The translations under genes were made by a program, and so were the position numbers. The notes under the pieces were generated by a model. It had not been told where the DNA came from. It ran no database searches and saw only the letters and a program-made list of their open reading frames with translations. Positions 19,155-27,959 of a DNA stretch of 64,000 nucleotides are shown piece after piece. This DNA is from Flavobacterium pectinovorum. GTDB lineage: Bacteria; Bacteroidota; Bacteroidia; Flavobacteriales; Flavobacteriaceae. The stretch's first letter is position 1. Each line of letters starts with the position of its first letter. The stretch spans positions 248,001-312,000 of the forward strand of contig NZ_FRBX01000001.1 of NCBI RefSeq assembly GCF_900142715.1. Direction: 5' to 3'.

Positions 19155-20165
19155 TCAGAACAAAATTACTCCCGTTCCCGTTCTCTCAGGATAATATGTT
19201 TTTCCATTTTTAATAGTAACACCGCTGGCAATATCTTCTGCCAATAATAATGCGCCATCCATATCGACGTAATCTAATTCAGGAAGCAAATGTGCGATTG
19301 CAGAAATTCCAACAGTCGATTCTGTCATGCAGCCCACCATCGTTTTTAATCCTAGTTTTTTAGCTTCGGCAATCATTCTTTTTCCGGGTGTAATTCCGCC
19401 GCACTTCATCAGTTTTATATTAACTCCATGAAAATGATTGTGACATTTCGTAATATCACTTTCAGTAATACAACTTTCATCGGCTATAACAGGTAAAACC
19501 GAGTTTTTAAAAACTTCACGTTGTCCTTCCCAATCATTTGCTTTTAAGGGTTGTTCAATAAATTCAACATTCAAGCTTTTTAAAATTTCAGCATTCGACA
19601 AAGTTTCATCGACTGTCCAGGCGCAATTGGCATCAACCCTAAAAATGGCGTCGCTGTGTTTTCGTAATTCTGTTACGATTGCAATATCATCAGGAGTTCC
19701 CAGTTTTATTTTATAAATTGGCCACGGAAGTTCTTCCATTTTGGCAATCATATTTTCAATGCTTCCAATACCAATTGTATAATTCGTTAACGGATTATGT
19801 GAAATATCATAATTCCATAATTCATATAATTTCTTGTCCTTTTTTCGGGCATATAAGTCATGATAGGCATTGTCTAAAGCGCATAAGGCAAAAGGGTTAT
19901 GGACTAAATGGGAACTTATTTTGTTCCAGAATTCATCAGGAGTTTCGTTTGATGTTGCTTCAATTAAAGTTCGGATCTGTTCAATATCATTTTGAAGAAT
20001 TTCAATTGTAATATTATAGTACGGATTAGAAGTTGCTTCTCCAAAACCTGAAAAATCATCTTCTTGCAATTCAACAATAAGAGAAGGCTGGAAATCGATT
20101 GATTTTCTTGAAATTCTAAAAGTATGTTTTAATTTAAGGTCGTAGGCTCTTATTATTAGTTTCAT
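19155..20165 (-). CDS. Dipeptide epimerase (enolase superfamily)
   Basis: A 336-residue member of the mandelate racemase/muconate-lactonising group. The barrel shows K152-I-K154, metal ligands D178 (FRVDANCAW), E204 (FIEQPL) and D229 (VIADES), and the second catalytic lysine K251 (VNIKLMKCGG). This pattern is that of L-Ala-D/L-Glu epimerases, which recycle murein peptides, although related dipeptide specificities exist. Length is normal. The gene is divergent from the TerB-like gene, with 84 bp between starts. The family call is firm; the exact dipeptide is not. Confidence 0.85.
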   Translation of the reverse strand: MKLIIRAYDLKLKHTFRISRKSIDFQPSLIVELQEDDFSGFGEATSNPYYNITIEILQNDIEQIRTLIEATSNETPDEFWNKISSHLVHNPFALCALDNAYHDLYARKKDKKLYELWNYDISHNPLTNYTIGIGSIENMIAKMEELPWPIYKIKLGTPDDIAIVTELRKHSDAIFRVDANCAWTVDETLSNAEILKSLNVEFIEQPLKANDWEGQREVFKNSVLPVIADESCITESDITKCHNHFHGVNIKLMKCGGITPGKRMIAEAKKLGLKTMVGCMTESTVGISAIAHLLPELDYVDMDGALLLAEDIASGVTIKNGKTYYPERTGTGVILF

Positions 20166-20249
20166 ATATGACAGTAAATATATTTGAAGCGTACTATTTT
20201 TTGTGTTTTATGTTTAAAAACAATATTTTAGCTAAAAATAATAAATTTG

Positions 20250-20651
20250 ATGAATACCGAAGAAGAAAAGAGAAGTTTACTTTTAGAAATGATTGCTTTT
20301 TCGACAGTCGATGGTGAGTTGCACAAACGCGAATTAGAATTCTTGTGGCTTGTAGCACAGGAATTAAATATTGACCAGAAGCTTTTTCAGGATTTATTTC
20401 ATCAGGAAAACATTCCGCAAATTATAAAATCAGAATTTCAGCGTATTCAGCAGTTTTACAGATTGGCTTTGATTATGCATTGCGATGGAATTTTGCATGA
20501 AAAAGAAGCAAAAGCAATTCAGCAAATTGCCATTGAAATGGGATTAAACCCAACGGCTACAAAACGTGTTTTAGATTTAATGAAAAATGCCCCAAATGCA
20601 ATGATTGATCCTAAAAAGCTATTAAAAGTTTTTCAGGAACAACACAATTAA
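20250..20651 (+). CDS. TerB-like small acidic helical protein
   Basis: A 133-residue all-helical protein from the ATG at 20250 (a TTG codon directly before it is in frame but less likely). It contains two similar halves, IAFSTVDGELHKRELEFLWLVAQEL and LIMHCDGILHEKEAKAIQQIAIEM, the D-G-x-L/I-H-x-x-E pattern of the TerB fold, which may bind metal. Its stop overlaps the uvrB stop (shared bases 20648-20651), a tight convergent arrangement. A true tellurite role is not implied; the fold is widespread in proteins of unknown function. Confidence 0.7.
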   Translation: MNTEEEKRSLLLEMIAFSTVDGELHKRELEFLWLVAQELNIDQKLFQDLFHQENIPQIIKSEFQRIQQFYRLALIMHCDGILHEKEAKAIQQIAIEMGLNPTATKRVLDLMKNAPNAMIDPKKLLKVFQEQHN

Positions 20652-22639
20652 GGCAATTGTTCCTGTAATTTTTTAATATCATCACGCAATTTTGCAGCCT
20701 GAAGAAAGTCTAATTCTTTTGCCGCTTTCTCCATCGATTTTCGTTTTTCACGAATCATTTTTTCTAATTCTGCTTTTGACATATAAGCCGTTTCCGGTTC
20801 GGCAGCAGCAGAAAGTGTATGTCCTAATTCGTATTCTACTAAAGGATTTTTGGTAAACGCACTTTCGATTTTTTTGTTTAAAGCCTGAGGCGTAACATTA
20901 TTTTCGACGTTATAGTTTATTTGTTTTGTTCTTCGATAATTCGTTTCATCAATGGTTTTCTGCATGCTTCCCGTAATTTTATCAGCATACATAATGGCTC
21001 TTCCATTTAAATTTCTTGCTGCACGACCAATTGTTTGGGTCAATGATTTATGATTACGTAAAAAACCTTCTTTATCAGCATCAAGAATTGCTACAAGCGA
21101 AACTTCGGGTAAATCCAGACCTTCACGAAGTAAGTTTACGCCAATTAAAACGTCAAAAATACCTTTACGTAAATCCTGCATAATTTCGATTCGTTCCAAA
21201 GTGTCAACTTCTGAGTGAATGTAACGGCAGCGAATGTTTACTTTGGTTAAATATTTAGCTAGTTCCTCAGCCATTCTTTTGGTTAAGGTAGTTACTAAAA
21301 CTCTTTCATCTAACTCGCAGCGTACCTGAATTTCTTCAATTAAATCATCAATCTGATTTAAACTCGGTCTAACTTCAATAACCGGATCTAATAATCCTGT
21401 CGGACGAATGATTTGCTCGACATAAATTCCGTCAGATTTTTGTAATTCATAATCAGCCGGAGTTGCCGATACATAAATGACCTGATTTTGCAAGGCTTCA
21501 AATTCTTCAAATTTCAAAGGTCTGTTGTCCATTGCGGCAGGTAAGCGGAAACCATATTCAACCAGGTTTTCTTTACGGCTGCGATCGCCTCCGTACATGG
21601 CATGAACTTGCGAAACAGTTACGTGACTTTCGTCAACCACCATTAAAAAATCGTTCGGAAAATAATCTAACAAACAAAAAGGTCTTGTTCCCGCTTGGCG
21701 TCCGTCAAGATAACGCGAGTAATTCTCAATTCCGGAGCAATAACCTAATTCGCGAATCATTTCTAAGTCGAAATTGGTTCGTTCTTCCAAACGTTTTGCT
21801 TCGAGATGTTTTCCTATTTCTTTAAAATAATCAACCTGTTTTACCAAATCCTGCTGAATTTCCCAAATAGCACCTTGTAAAACTTCCGGAGAAGTCACAA
21901 ACATGTTGGCAGGGTAAATCGTAAGTCTTTTGAATTTTTCAATAACTTGTGAGGTCTTAGCATCAAAGGATTCTATTTCTTCAATTTCATCACCAAAAAA
22001 ATGTATTCTGAATGCATCATCAGCATAACTTGGATATACTTCGACAGTATCACCTTTAATTCTGAAAGTTCCGGGATTAAAATCGGCTTCAGTTCTGGCA
22101 TATAAACTTTGTACTAAACTGTGCAATAGTTTGGTTCTTGAAATAACCTGATCTCTGAAAATTTCGATTACATTTTTCTTAAACTCAACAGGATTTCCAA
22201 TACCATACAAACAAGAAACCGAAGCTACGACCAAAATATCACGACGTCCTGAAAGTAGGGAAGAAGTAGTGCTCAAACGCATTTTTTCAAGCTCTTCATT
22301 GATAGATAAATCTTTTTCGATGAAAACACCTGTTACGGGCATAAAAGCTTCCGGCTGATAATAATCGTAGTAAGAAACGAAATATTCAACAGCATTATTA
22401 GGGAAAAACTGTTTGAATTCTGAATACAACTGTGCCGCCAAAGTCTTGTTATGTGCCAAAACTAATGTAGGCCTTTGTACTTCCTGAATCACATTGGCAA
22501 CTGTAAAAGTTTTACCGGAACCTGTAACTCCCAATAAAGTTTGATATTTATCACCATCGACAATACCTTGTGCCAATTTTTGTATGGCTTGTGGCTGATC
22601 GCCTTTCGGACTATATTCTGAGGAAACTTGAAACTTCAT
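20648..22639 (-). CDS. uvrB: UvrABC excinuclease subunit B
   Basis: A 663-residue DNA repair helicase-like protein. Walker A is GVTGSGKT (37-44), the beta-hairpin region includes FVSYYDYYQPEAF, the DEAD-type box is VVDESH, and motif VI is QTIGRAARN. The C-terminal UVR domain (EKMIREKRKSMEKAAKELDFLQAAKLRDDIKKL) that contacts UvrC is present. UvrB verifies damage delivered by UvrA and positions UvrC for incision. Full length and typical. It converges on the TerB-like gene. Confidence 0.96.
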   Translation of the reverse strand: MKFQVSSEYSPKGDQPQAIQKLAQGIVDGDKYQTLLGVTGSGKTFTVANVIQEVQRPTLVLAHNKTLAAQLYSEFKQFFPNNAVEYFVSYYDYYQPEAFMPVTGVFIEKDLSINEELEKMRLSTTSSLLSGRRDILVVASVSCLYGIGNPVEFKKNVIEIFRDQVISRTKLLHSLVQSLYARTEADFNPGTFRIKGDTVEVYPSYADDAFRIHFFGDEIEEIESFDAKTSQVIEKFKRLTIYPANMFVTSPEVLQGAIWEIQQDLVKQVDYFKEIGKHLEAKRLEERTNFDLEMIRELGYCSGIENYSRYLDGRQAGTRPFCLLDYFPNDFLMVVDESHVTVSQVHAMYGGDRSRKENLVEYGFRLPAAMDNRPLKFEEFEALQNQVIYVSATPADYELQKSDGIYVEQIIRPTGLLDPVIEVRPSLNQIDDLIEEIQVRCELDERVLVTTLTKRMAEELAKYLTKVNIRCRYIHSEVDTLERIEIMQDLRKGIFDVLIGVNLLREGLDLPEVSLVAILDADKEGFLRNHKSLTQTIGRAARNLNGRAIMYADKITGSMQKTIDETNYRRTKQINYNVENNVTPQALNKKIESAFTKNPLVEYELGHTLSAAAEPETAYMSKAELEKMIREKRKSMEKAAKELDFLQAAKLRDDIKKLQEQLP

Positions 22640-22702
22640 TTTTGGCGTATGAAAAATTTGGTTTTGTAAATATACGAAGTTTGGAATCTATAAAAAAGGA
22701 TC

Positions 22703-22767
22703 GCCACGAATTCACGAATTTCGATTTTTACATAAAATAATTCGTGAACATTCGTGTAATTTGTGGC
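22703..22767. repeat. GCCACGAATTCACGAATT inverted repeat
   Basis: GCCACGAATTCACGAAT at 22703-22719 pairs imperfectly with a matching arm ending TTTGTGGC at 22767. Related words (GCCACGAATTTCACGAATT) occur at about 54205-54330, so this is a second dispersed repeat family. Confidence 0.5.
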
Positions 22768-22774
22768 TAAAAAA

Positions 22775-23713
22775 CTATTTTAAAAAATCAATCATAGCAT
22801 CATTCACAATTTTCGACTGATCAATACTTAGAAAATGCCCCGCATCTTTTATTGTTTTTGTTTTATTGTGGGATAAATATTTTTGTGCGCGCTCTAAACT
22901 ATCTTCGGCATTTATAACATCTTGATCGCCAATTATAACCAAAACCGGATTATCAATCATTTTTAATTCGTCATCTGAAAAAGGATGCATTTTAAGCATG
23001 CTCGAATTTGATTTTGCGTATTTGTTTGCCAAATAAAATTGTCTTTTATAAACAGGACTAATTTTTTCGGGATGCGTTGAAAACGTTTCTAATGTTTTGC
23101 CGAATTTCTTTTCACTGGGAAAAAGTTTCAGCATTAATGCTGATGACGTTTTGCCGACTTTATCGATAAATTTAAAAGTTTGTGCCGGACTCAGTAAAAC
23201 AATTTTATCTATTGAATTTTTTCTTTGTGTGGCTAATAATGTAGCAATCCAGCCTCCGCGTGATGCCGCAACAATATCAAAGTTCTTTAATTTATAATGA
23301 TTGAAAATTTCGTTATACAAAGTAATAATTTCCTCTGGTGAAAGGGGTTTTGCGCTCAAGGTAGATTTTCCAGGTTCCATCATAAAGTCGATGGCGTAAA
23401 CACGATGGTTTTTTGCTAAAGCTTTAATATTTGGATACCACATTGTTGAACTGGCATCCATTCCGTGAAGTAAAACCAAAGGTTTTTCATTTTTTGGTCC
23501 GGCCATAATAACGTGAGCTGTTCCAAAACTAGTTTTTATATCTTCTTCGGTATAAGGAACATCCCAAAGTTTGAGTGCCTTGTTGTAAGAAGTTATATAA
23601 GCGTTTTTTTCTTTTTTTGTCTGAAAAACATAATCGTCAAATTTTACTTTTTTGGAGGAAGCACAACCAACAATTAGAAACAATAAAAGAAATTTAGGTA
23701 GTAATTTTGACAT
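22775..23713 (-). CDS. Alpha/beta-hydrolase lipoprotein
   Basis: A 312-residue protein from the ATG at 23713, giving a lipoprotein signal with the lipobox ending at C17 (FLIVGC). The alpha/beta-hydrolase core shows VLLHGMDASS (oxyanion region), nucleophile S151 in AASRGG, an acid near D263/D265 (IIGDQDV) and H293 (AGHFLS). The nucleophile elbow has Ala instead of the first Gly. Close relatives are generic esterases or lipases, and substrate is unknown. Being a lipoprotein it should be anchored to a membrane facing the periplasm or surface. It stands alone. Confidence 0.75.
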   Translation of the reverse strand: MSKLLPKFLLLFLIVGCASSKKVKFDDYVFQTKKEKNAYITSYNKALKLWDVPYTEEDIKTSFGTAHVIMAGPKNEKPLVLLHGMDASSTMWYPNIKALAKNHRVYAIDFMMEPGKSTLSAKPLSPEEIITLYNEIFNHYKLKNFDIVAASRGGWIATLLATQRKNSIDKIVLLSPAQTFKFIDKVGKTSSALMLKLFPSEKKFGKTLETFSTHPEKISPVYKRQFYLANKYAKSNSSMLKMHPFSDDELKMIDNPVLVIIGDQDVINAEDSLERAQKYLSHNKTKTIKDAGHFLSIDQSKIVNDAMIDFLK

Positions 23714-23780
23714 AATGGTGAAATTCAATTTACATTAAAGGTAACATTAATATAAATTTCACGAGTATTATAATTTTGAT

Positions 23781-24032
23781 TTAAAGTATCAAAATTATAA
23801 TATTTTTGAATTTCTGCTGATATGTCTTAATTTTCTCTTTAACCTCATTATGAGAATAAAAATTTCCATTCTGAATTTCTTGTTCGGCTACTTTTAGTTC
23901 TTCATTATATTGTTCCTCATAATTTTTAGGAGTGGTTTTTCGGCAATCCAAAATTGTTTTCAAAGCTGATGATTCATCATCAATTTTTGCTACTTCAGAA
24001 ATCAAAATATTTTTAAGTTCAAGGGTATTCAT
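23781..24032 (-). CDS. Orphan antitoxin-like small protein
   Basis: An 83-residue protein from the ATG at 24032 (MNTLELKNILISEVAKIDDES). The middle reads EELKVAEQEIQNGNFYSHNEVKEKIKTY, which resembles the C-terminal half of small antitoxins paired with RelE/ParE-type toxins in Bacteroidetes (acidic helix, then G-N-F-x-S-H-x-E-V). Only 67 bp separate its stop from the next gene and no toxin frame fits there. The last codons (NIIILIL) lie inside a 14-bp perfect inverted repeat (23767-23780 with 23788-23801). It may be a solitary antitoxin or a decayed module. Confidence 0.5.
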   Translation of the reverse strand: MNTLELKNILISEVAKIDDESSALKTILDCRKTTPKNYEEQYNEELKVAEQEIQNGNFYSHNEVKEKIKTYQQKFKNIIILIL

Positions 24033-24075
24033 AAAGTTATAATTTGTAAACAACAAAACAATTTAATTAATAAGC

Positions 24076-24197
24076 ATAAAAAAAGGGCTTTTTAAGCCCT
24101 TTGGTGTTTTTAAAAATAGACCCTGAAAGCGATGTATCCAAAATACATTTATGGTAGATGTTTCACCGCCACGCTGAATGAGGTATTACCTATTTAT
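24076..24197 (-). ncRNA. Small structured RNA, possibly 6S-Flavo type
   Basis: A minus-strand transcription unit without an ORF: a -7 box at 24203-24210, then about 120 nt, then a perfect terminator (24078-24102). The RNA can form a rod with interruptions: CTAT/ATAG (24190-24193 with 24116-24119), ACCT with AGGGT (24181-24184 with 24120-24124), AGCG/CGCT (24172-24175 with 24128-24131) and a distal hairpin ATGTAT/ATACAT (24132-24148). An open region separates the inner stem from the hairpin. Size, promoter, terminator and rod-like fold fit the 6S RNA of flavobacteria (Rfam motif 6S-Flavo). I am sure it is an RNA gene more than I am of the family. Confidence 0.5.
24078..24102 (-). terminator. 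Terminator of the small RNA
   Basis: AAAGGGCTT (24094-24102 on the minus strand) pairs with AAGCCCTTT (24082-24090), 3-nt loop, followed by a T-run. Confidence 0.85.
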
Positions 24198-24202
24198 TTG
24201 TA

Positions 24203-24210
24203 CAAAAATA
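24203..24210 (-). promoter_or_regulatory. -7 box of the small RNA
   Basis: Minus-strand TATTTTTG fits TAnnTTTG; a TTTG lies 15 nt upstream of it (24226-24229). Confidence 0.55.
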
Positions 24211-24247
24211 ATGCAAAAAAGTAAGCAAAAATAAATATGTAAGAATT

Positions 24248-25201
24248 TTATTCTATTTTAAATGTTTTTTGCTGCGCCTCGCTCAAAAAAGTCCACGCTA
24301 TAATTCGGCTTGTTTTTTGGCCTTGAGCCATATCAATTGTTTTTATTGAAGCTGCGTTTACCTTGTTTAAGGTTCTATAAATGCTCGAAAGATTATCTCT
24401 TTTTGAAACCAAAGTTGTAAACCATAAACATTGCATTGCATATTTGGCGCTTTCAAAAATCATTTGGGTTACAAAGCCAAGTTCTCCTCCGTCACACCAT
24501 AATTCGGCATTATGTCCTCCGAAGTTTAAAACCGGATTTGTATTTTTCTTTTCCTTTGGATTTAAGTTAGACACTTTGCGTACAGTACTTTGGTTGGCGT
24601 CTTCGGCAGAAGAATGAAAAGGAGGATTACAGATCGTAAAGGTAAATCGGTCTTCCGGAGTAATAATGTTTTTAAAAATAAAACGTGATTCGGTTTGTTG
24701 CTGTAAACTTATCGCATCGATCAATTTTGGATTTGCCTCAATAATTTTACTGCAATTTTGAATAGCGTTTAGATCTATATCTGTTCCTACAAAACTCCAG
24801 TCGTAAATGGCATTTCCTAAAATTGGATAAATACAATTGGCACCAGTTCCTATGTCTAAACCTAAAACTGAAGAACCTTGCGGAATAATTCTGTTATTGG
24901 TTTCTGCTAGTAAATCAGCTAAATAATGAATATAATCTGCTCTTCCGGGAATTGGCGGGCAAAGATAATTTTTAGGAATACTCCAGTTTTGAATATCGTA
25001 ATACGTTTGTAATAATGCTTTGTTAAGCAATTTTACAGAAACAGGATTACTGAAATCAATAGTCTCACTTCCGTGAATGTTGATCGCAACGTGATTTTTT
25101 AGTTCTGGACAATTCGCGATAAGAAGTTCAAAATCATAACGGGAGCGATGAAGATTTCGAGGATGTAAAATATTTTTTTCAGAATTGTCTGTTGCTTTCA
25201 T
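24248..25201 (-). CDS. rlmF: 23S rRNA (adenine-1618-N6)-methyltransferase
   Basis: A 317-residue protein from the ATG at 25201 (MKATDNSEKNILHPRNLHRSRYDF). The N-terminal HPRNLHRSRYDFELL is the family signature. The SAM-binding motif is LDIGTGANCIYP (115-126), and the N6-adenine methyltransferase motif is NPPF (192-195). The frame is open upstream to 25231, but the next ATG gives an atypical N-terminus. It modifies A1618 of 23S rRNA. It lies just upstream of the small RNA gene on the same strand, but that RNA has its own promoter. Confidence 0.9.
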   Translation of the reverse strand: MKATDNSEKNILHPRNLHRSRYDFELLIANCPELKNHVAINIHGSETIDFSNPVSVKLLNKALLQTYYDIQNWSIPKNYLCPPIPGRADYIHYLADLLAETNNRIIPQGSSVLGLDIGTGANCIYPILGNAIYDWSFVGTDIDLNAIQNCSKIIEANPKLIDAISLQQQTESRFIFKNIITPEDRFTFTICNPPFHSSAEDANQSTVRKVSNLNPKEKKNTNPVLNFGGHNAELWCDGGELGFVTQMIFESAKYAMQCLWFTTLVSKRDNLSSIYRTLNKVNAASIKTIDMAQGQKTSRIIAWTFLSEAQQKTFKIE

Positions 25202-25337
25202 TTTTGTGAATTTGGGTGCAAAGATAGTCATTCCTTTTGGAGGAAAGTGCTTCTGTAAATTCCAATTCTTTTAAATCACAAATTCCAACTTTAATTCTAT
25301 GATTAATTTTAGTTAATGTTACACTTAGGATGACAAA

Positions 25338-26000
25338 TCAATCAATACATTCCATCAATAATAAATCGCCATTATTGTGTGTGATTGTTACAATTCCGTC
25401 CTGAGCGACTGAATTACTGCTGCCGGTTCTGTAGCCCATTGTAAGTGTATCGTTTTCTAGCTCATACAGTAAGTTTTTTGAATAAATACCATTTACGACA
25501 CCAATCGGTATTAAAGAAATTGGCGTTTTGGTGGTATACCATTTCTCGAATTTATTGGGTAATAAAAATATTTTAGAGTGATCGTCTAGAATTACAATTT
25601 TAAGTAAATCGCGATAACGTACGATATTGGTAAGGTTTGTAATGGTATGATCTGCGCGTTTTCCGGTCGCCCAGACAACGTTTACAGCAGGAATTTTTCT
25701 TTCTATCAAATAATCAAAAGCTTTTTCAAGGTCTGTTTTGTTTTGATCCGGTGCATATACAATTTCAATTGGATATTGTGAGGTTTTATAAATTTCGGGA
25801 TCAAAACCACGATCAAAATCTCCTAAAAGTACGTCGACTTTAATGTCCAGTTCGATAACTCTTTCAATAGCAGAATCAAGCACAACAACAAGCGGAGACC
25901 ATTCCAGCAATTGTCCTAATAATTCGGGATTGCAAGCAGCTCCGTTGGCAATAATTAAAGCAGGTTCCTGATCGTCGCGAACTATATGGTGTGATGACAT
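25338..26000 (-). CDS. Thiamine pyrophosphokinase
   Basis: A 220-residue cytosolic enzyme transferring pyrophosphate from ATP to thiamine. Family motifs: GDFD (60-63), DQNKTDLEKA (85-94), GKRADHT (113-119), and the C-terminal GSSNSV thiamine-pocket segment. The start at 26000 gives MSSHHIVRDDQEPALIIANG, which leads straight into the first strand. The gene appears single. It would salvage thiamine to make TPP directly, but no thiamine biosynthesis genes or TPP riboswitch are visible nearby. Confidence 0.85.
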   Translation of the reverse strand: MSSHHIVRDDQEPALIIANGAACNPELLGQLLEWSPLVVVLDSAIERVIELDIKVDVLLGDFDRGFDPEIYKTSQYPIEIVYAPDQNKTDLEKAFDYLIERKIPAVNVVWATGKRADHTITNLTNIVRYRDLLKIVILDDHSKIFLLPNKFEKWYTTKTPISLIPIGVVNGIYSKNLLYELENDTLTMGYRTGSSNSVAQDGIVTITHNNGDLLLMECID

Positions 26001-26035
26001 GCTGATTTTTTTTGTGATGCAAAGGTACGGGTAGT

Positions 26036-26170
26036 ATTTTAGATTTTAGAGTTCATATTTTAGATTTTTTGTCAAAGATTAAGAGATTAGCATAGATGAA
26101 TCTTTTAACCTGTGGCAAATATTTTTAAGTATGCGTTTTTTTAATCTAAAATCTAATCTGCAATCTAAAA
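26036..26170. repeat. ATTTTAGATTTTAGA-type repeat gap
   Basis: ATTTTAGATTTTAGA words near 26037 and 26061 are mirrored by TCTAAAATCTAATCTGCAATCTAAAAT near 26140-26168. The result is a loose inverted repeat between two minus-strand genes. Confidence 0.35.
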
Positions 26171-26611
26171 TTAAATAAGACGTCTATGATAATTAATTTG
26201 TCCTAAATGATACGCCAAATGTGTGGAAAGATGAACCAGAAAATATCCTGTTGTCATTTCTTTTTCAAAAACAATTTGTGGATAAACAGCCTCTAAATCT
26301 GCTTCTGTTAATGAATCGAGAGCGTTATTGACTACCAGAATTGTAGCATCAATTTTGCTGATTAATTCTGATTTAGGAATATCTTTTAATGAAAATTCCA
26401 AAGGTCTGTCACGAATATAACCTGTTTTCCCAAGTTCTGCACCAATATAAGTATTGATGTTTCCTATTAAGTGCAAACAAAGATTTCCTGCAGAATTTGA
26501 AATATTTTTATCAATTGCCCAAAGCTGATTTTCACTTTGGTACGATTCTATCTCTATTTTAAGTTTGTTCAGGTCGCGGTTAAATAACGATTTTAAAGTT
26601 TCGATGAGCAT
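26171..26611 (-). CDS. DinB-like (DUF1572) protein
   Basis: A 146-residue four-helix protein of the DinB/YfiT metalloprotein superfamily. The metal-binding histidines would be in GNLCLHLIGNI near residue 48 and in LSTHLAYHLGQINYHRRL at the C-terminus. Members include thiol transferases and many uncharacterised proteins. It lies 7 bp after the GyrI-like gene and is probably the last gene of the TonB-DUF4249-GyrI-DinB transcript. Enzymatic role unknown. Confidence 0.75.
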   Translation of the reverse strand: MLIETLKSLFNRDLNKLKIEIESYQSENQLWAIDKNISNSAGNLCLHLIGNINTYIGAELGKTGYIRDRPLEFSLKDIPKSELISKIDATILVVNNALDSLTEADLEAVYPQIVFEKEMTTGYFLVHLSTHLAYHLGQINYHRRLI

Positions 26612-26618
26612 AATCTTA

Positions 26619-27098
26619 TTATTTGGTTTTTATCGGAATCCAGATGTCTTCTTCAGAATTTGGATCGTCTTTTTTATATTTTTCACCCATAATTGCAAAA
26701 TGCGGTCTTTCGTCAACCGTATATGCTGAATTTGGAAGCCATTCAACAAAAATAGAATGATAGGTTTTGTGACCTTCGCTTGCCGGACCTTTGTGTGTAA
26801 AAACTGCATATAAACCAGCCGGAATAATTAATGTTTCCATTTCAGAAGGGATTTCTTCAAAGTCTGTAACTTCTATCGCAGCCCATTTTTGAAAGGAACT
26901 ACCGGGATCAAAATTATCAAAATGCCCAACCGGAAATACTTCAAGTGAATACAAATTAGAGTCAATTGAGTTTTTGATTTCTTTTCGGCGTGGCATAAAA
27001 CCATTCCATAACTGAAATGTTTTATTTTCGATAAAATTCATTTTAATGTAATTGCCGATTAATTTTTTTTCTGCTAAATTTTCAATTCTGGCTTCCAT
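26619..27098 (-). CDS. GyrI-like/AraC effector-binding domain protein
   Basis: A 159-residue protein consisting of one GyrI-like small-molecule binding domain: an N-terminal EKKLIGNYIKMNF strand, AAIEVTDFEEIPSEMETLIIPAGLYAVFTHKGP in the middle, and WLPNSAYTVDERPHFAIMGEKY at the C-terminus. There is no DNA-binding domain, so it is a stand-alone ligand-binding or hydrolase-like module. It starts 2 bp after the DUF4249 stop and is followed 7 bp later by a DinB-like gene, so all appear co-transcribed. Confidence 0.75.
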   Translation of the reverse strand: MEARIENLAEKKLIGNYIKMNFIENKTFQLWNGFMPRRKEIKNSIDSNLYSLEVFPVGHFDNFDPGSSFQKWAAIEVTDFEEIPSEMETLIIPAGLYAVFTHKGPASEGHKTYHSIFVEWLPNSAYTVDERPHFAIMGEKYKKDDPNSEEDIWIPIKTK

Positions 27099-27100
27099 GT

Positions 27101-27922
27101 TTATTCTATAGTAAATGTTTTTGAATCGGTTTCGCTAAGCGAAAAATACCCCAAAGGATAATTGCTTTTGTCTGTCGTGTTGATGATATTTCCTTTTACA
27201 GTGGCAGGTGGGGATTGGAATGGTCCGCCAACATTACTGCCGGCAATACTAACCAAAATACTCATGTAGTTATAATATTGTTTTGAAATACCATAATGTG
27301 TTATGTTGATTTTGTCTCCGGGTTTTAATTCATCATCATCTGAAAGGCTGAAAAATTCATTGCCCTGAAAAAATTTATCGTCATCAACATAGTAATTTGA
27401 GGTAATCTTATTGGAGTATTCGTAATTGTACAAATAAAAGTTGTCTACACCTGCAGGATCATTGTAAAAAGCCCTTACTTCAATGTCTTTTCCTGTAAAT
27501 CCTCCTTCGTTATTTTGTTCCATTCGGGTTATTGGAGCAACAGATTTCATGATTTCGCTTGCAGTATAAGTATTTCCGTTGCTAATAACGGTTAAGGTAT
27601 ATTGCTCGTCGATTACAGGTTTGAAATCATTACAAACATATCGGCCTGAATTAGGAACTTCAACAAAATCAAATTGTTCTCCTGCACTGTTTTTTACAAA
27701 TACAATTGCTTCTGAAACAGTTGGGATTACATTTTCAAAATAACCCGTTGTAGTGGTTAGTTTTATTGTTTGTTGTGCGCCTGTGGTTCCTTTTTGCCAG
27801 TTTATGGCGCCTTCGATTACTAATTTTGATGGAGCAGTATCTAAGTCAACATCAACAACTTCTTCACAGCTTGTGAAGAAAATCGATATGAAAAATACGA
27901 TTAACAAGATTGCTTTTTTCAT
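27101..27922 (-). CDS. DUF4249 lipoprotein, partner of TonB receptor
   Basis: A 273-residue protein from the ATG at 27922. Its lipoprotein signal MKKAILLIVFFISIFFTSC ends at C19, and a longer upstream start would bury this signal, so it was rejected. The mature N-terminus EEVVDVDLDTAPSKLVIEG is typical of DUF4249. These lipoproteins are encoded after a TonB-dependent receptor and probably act like SusD, as surface lipoproteins in uptake. The start is 37 bp after the receptor's stop. The transported compound is unknown. Confidence 0.85.
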   Translation of the reverse strand: MKKAILLIVFFISIFFTSCEEVVDVDLDTAPSKLVIEGAINWQKGTTGAQQTIKLTTTTGYFENVIPTVSEAIVFVKNSAGEQFDFVEVPNSGRYVCNDFKPVIDEQYTLTVISNGNTYTASEIMKSVAPITRMEQNNEGGFTGKDIEVRAFYNDPAGVDNFYLYNYEYSNKITSNYYVDDDKFFQGNEFFSLSDDDELKPGDKINITHYGISKQYYNYMSILVSIAGSNVGGPFQSPPATVKGNIINTTDKSNYPLGYFSLSETDSKTFTIE

Positions 27923-27959
27923 GATTTGTATTTTTAATTCTTTGACAGAAAAGTGATTT

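Noticed and set aside
20250-20651. Tellurite resistance operon
   Set aside because: Only a single TerB-like fold is present; no terC, terD or related gene is nearby.
24076-24197. Riboswitch controlling the antitoxin-like gene
   Set aside because: The RNA ends in a strong terminator and has its own promoter; no known ligand-binding motif is recognised and the downstream gene is not metabolic.
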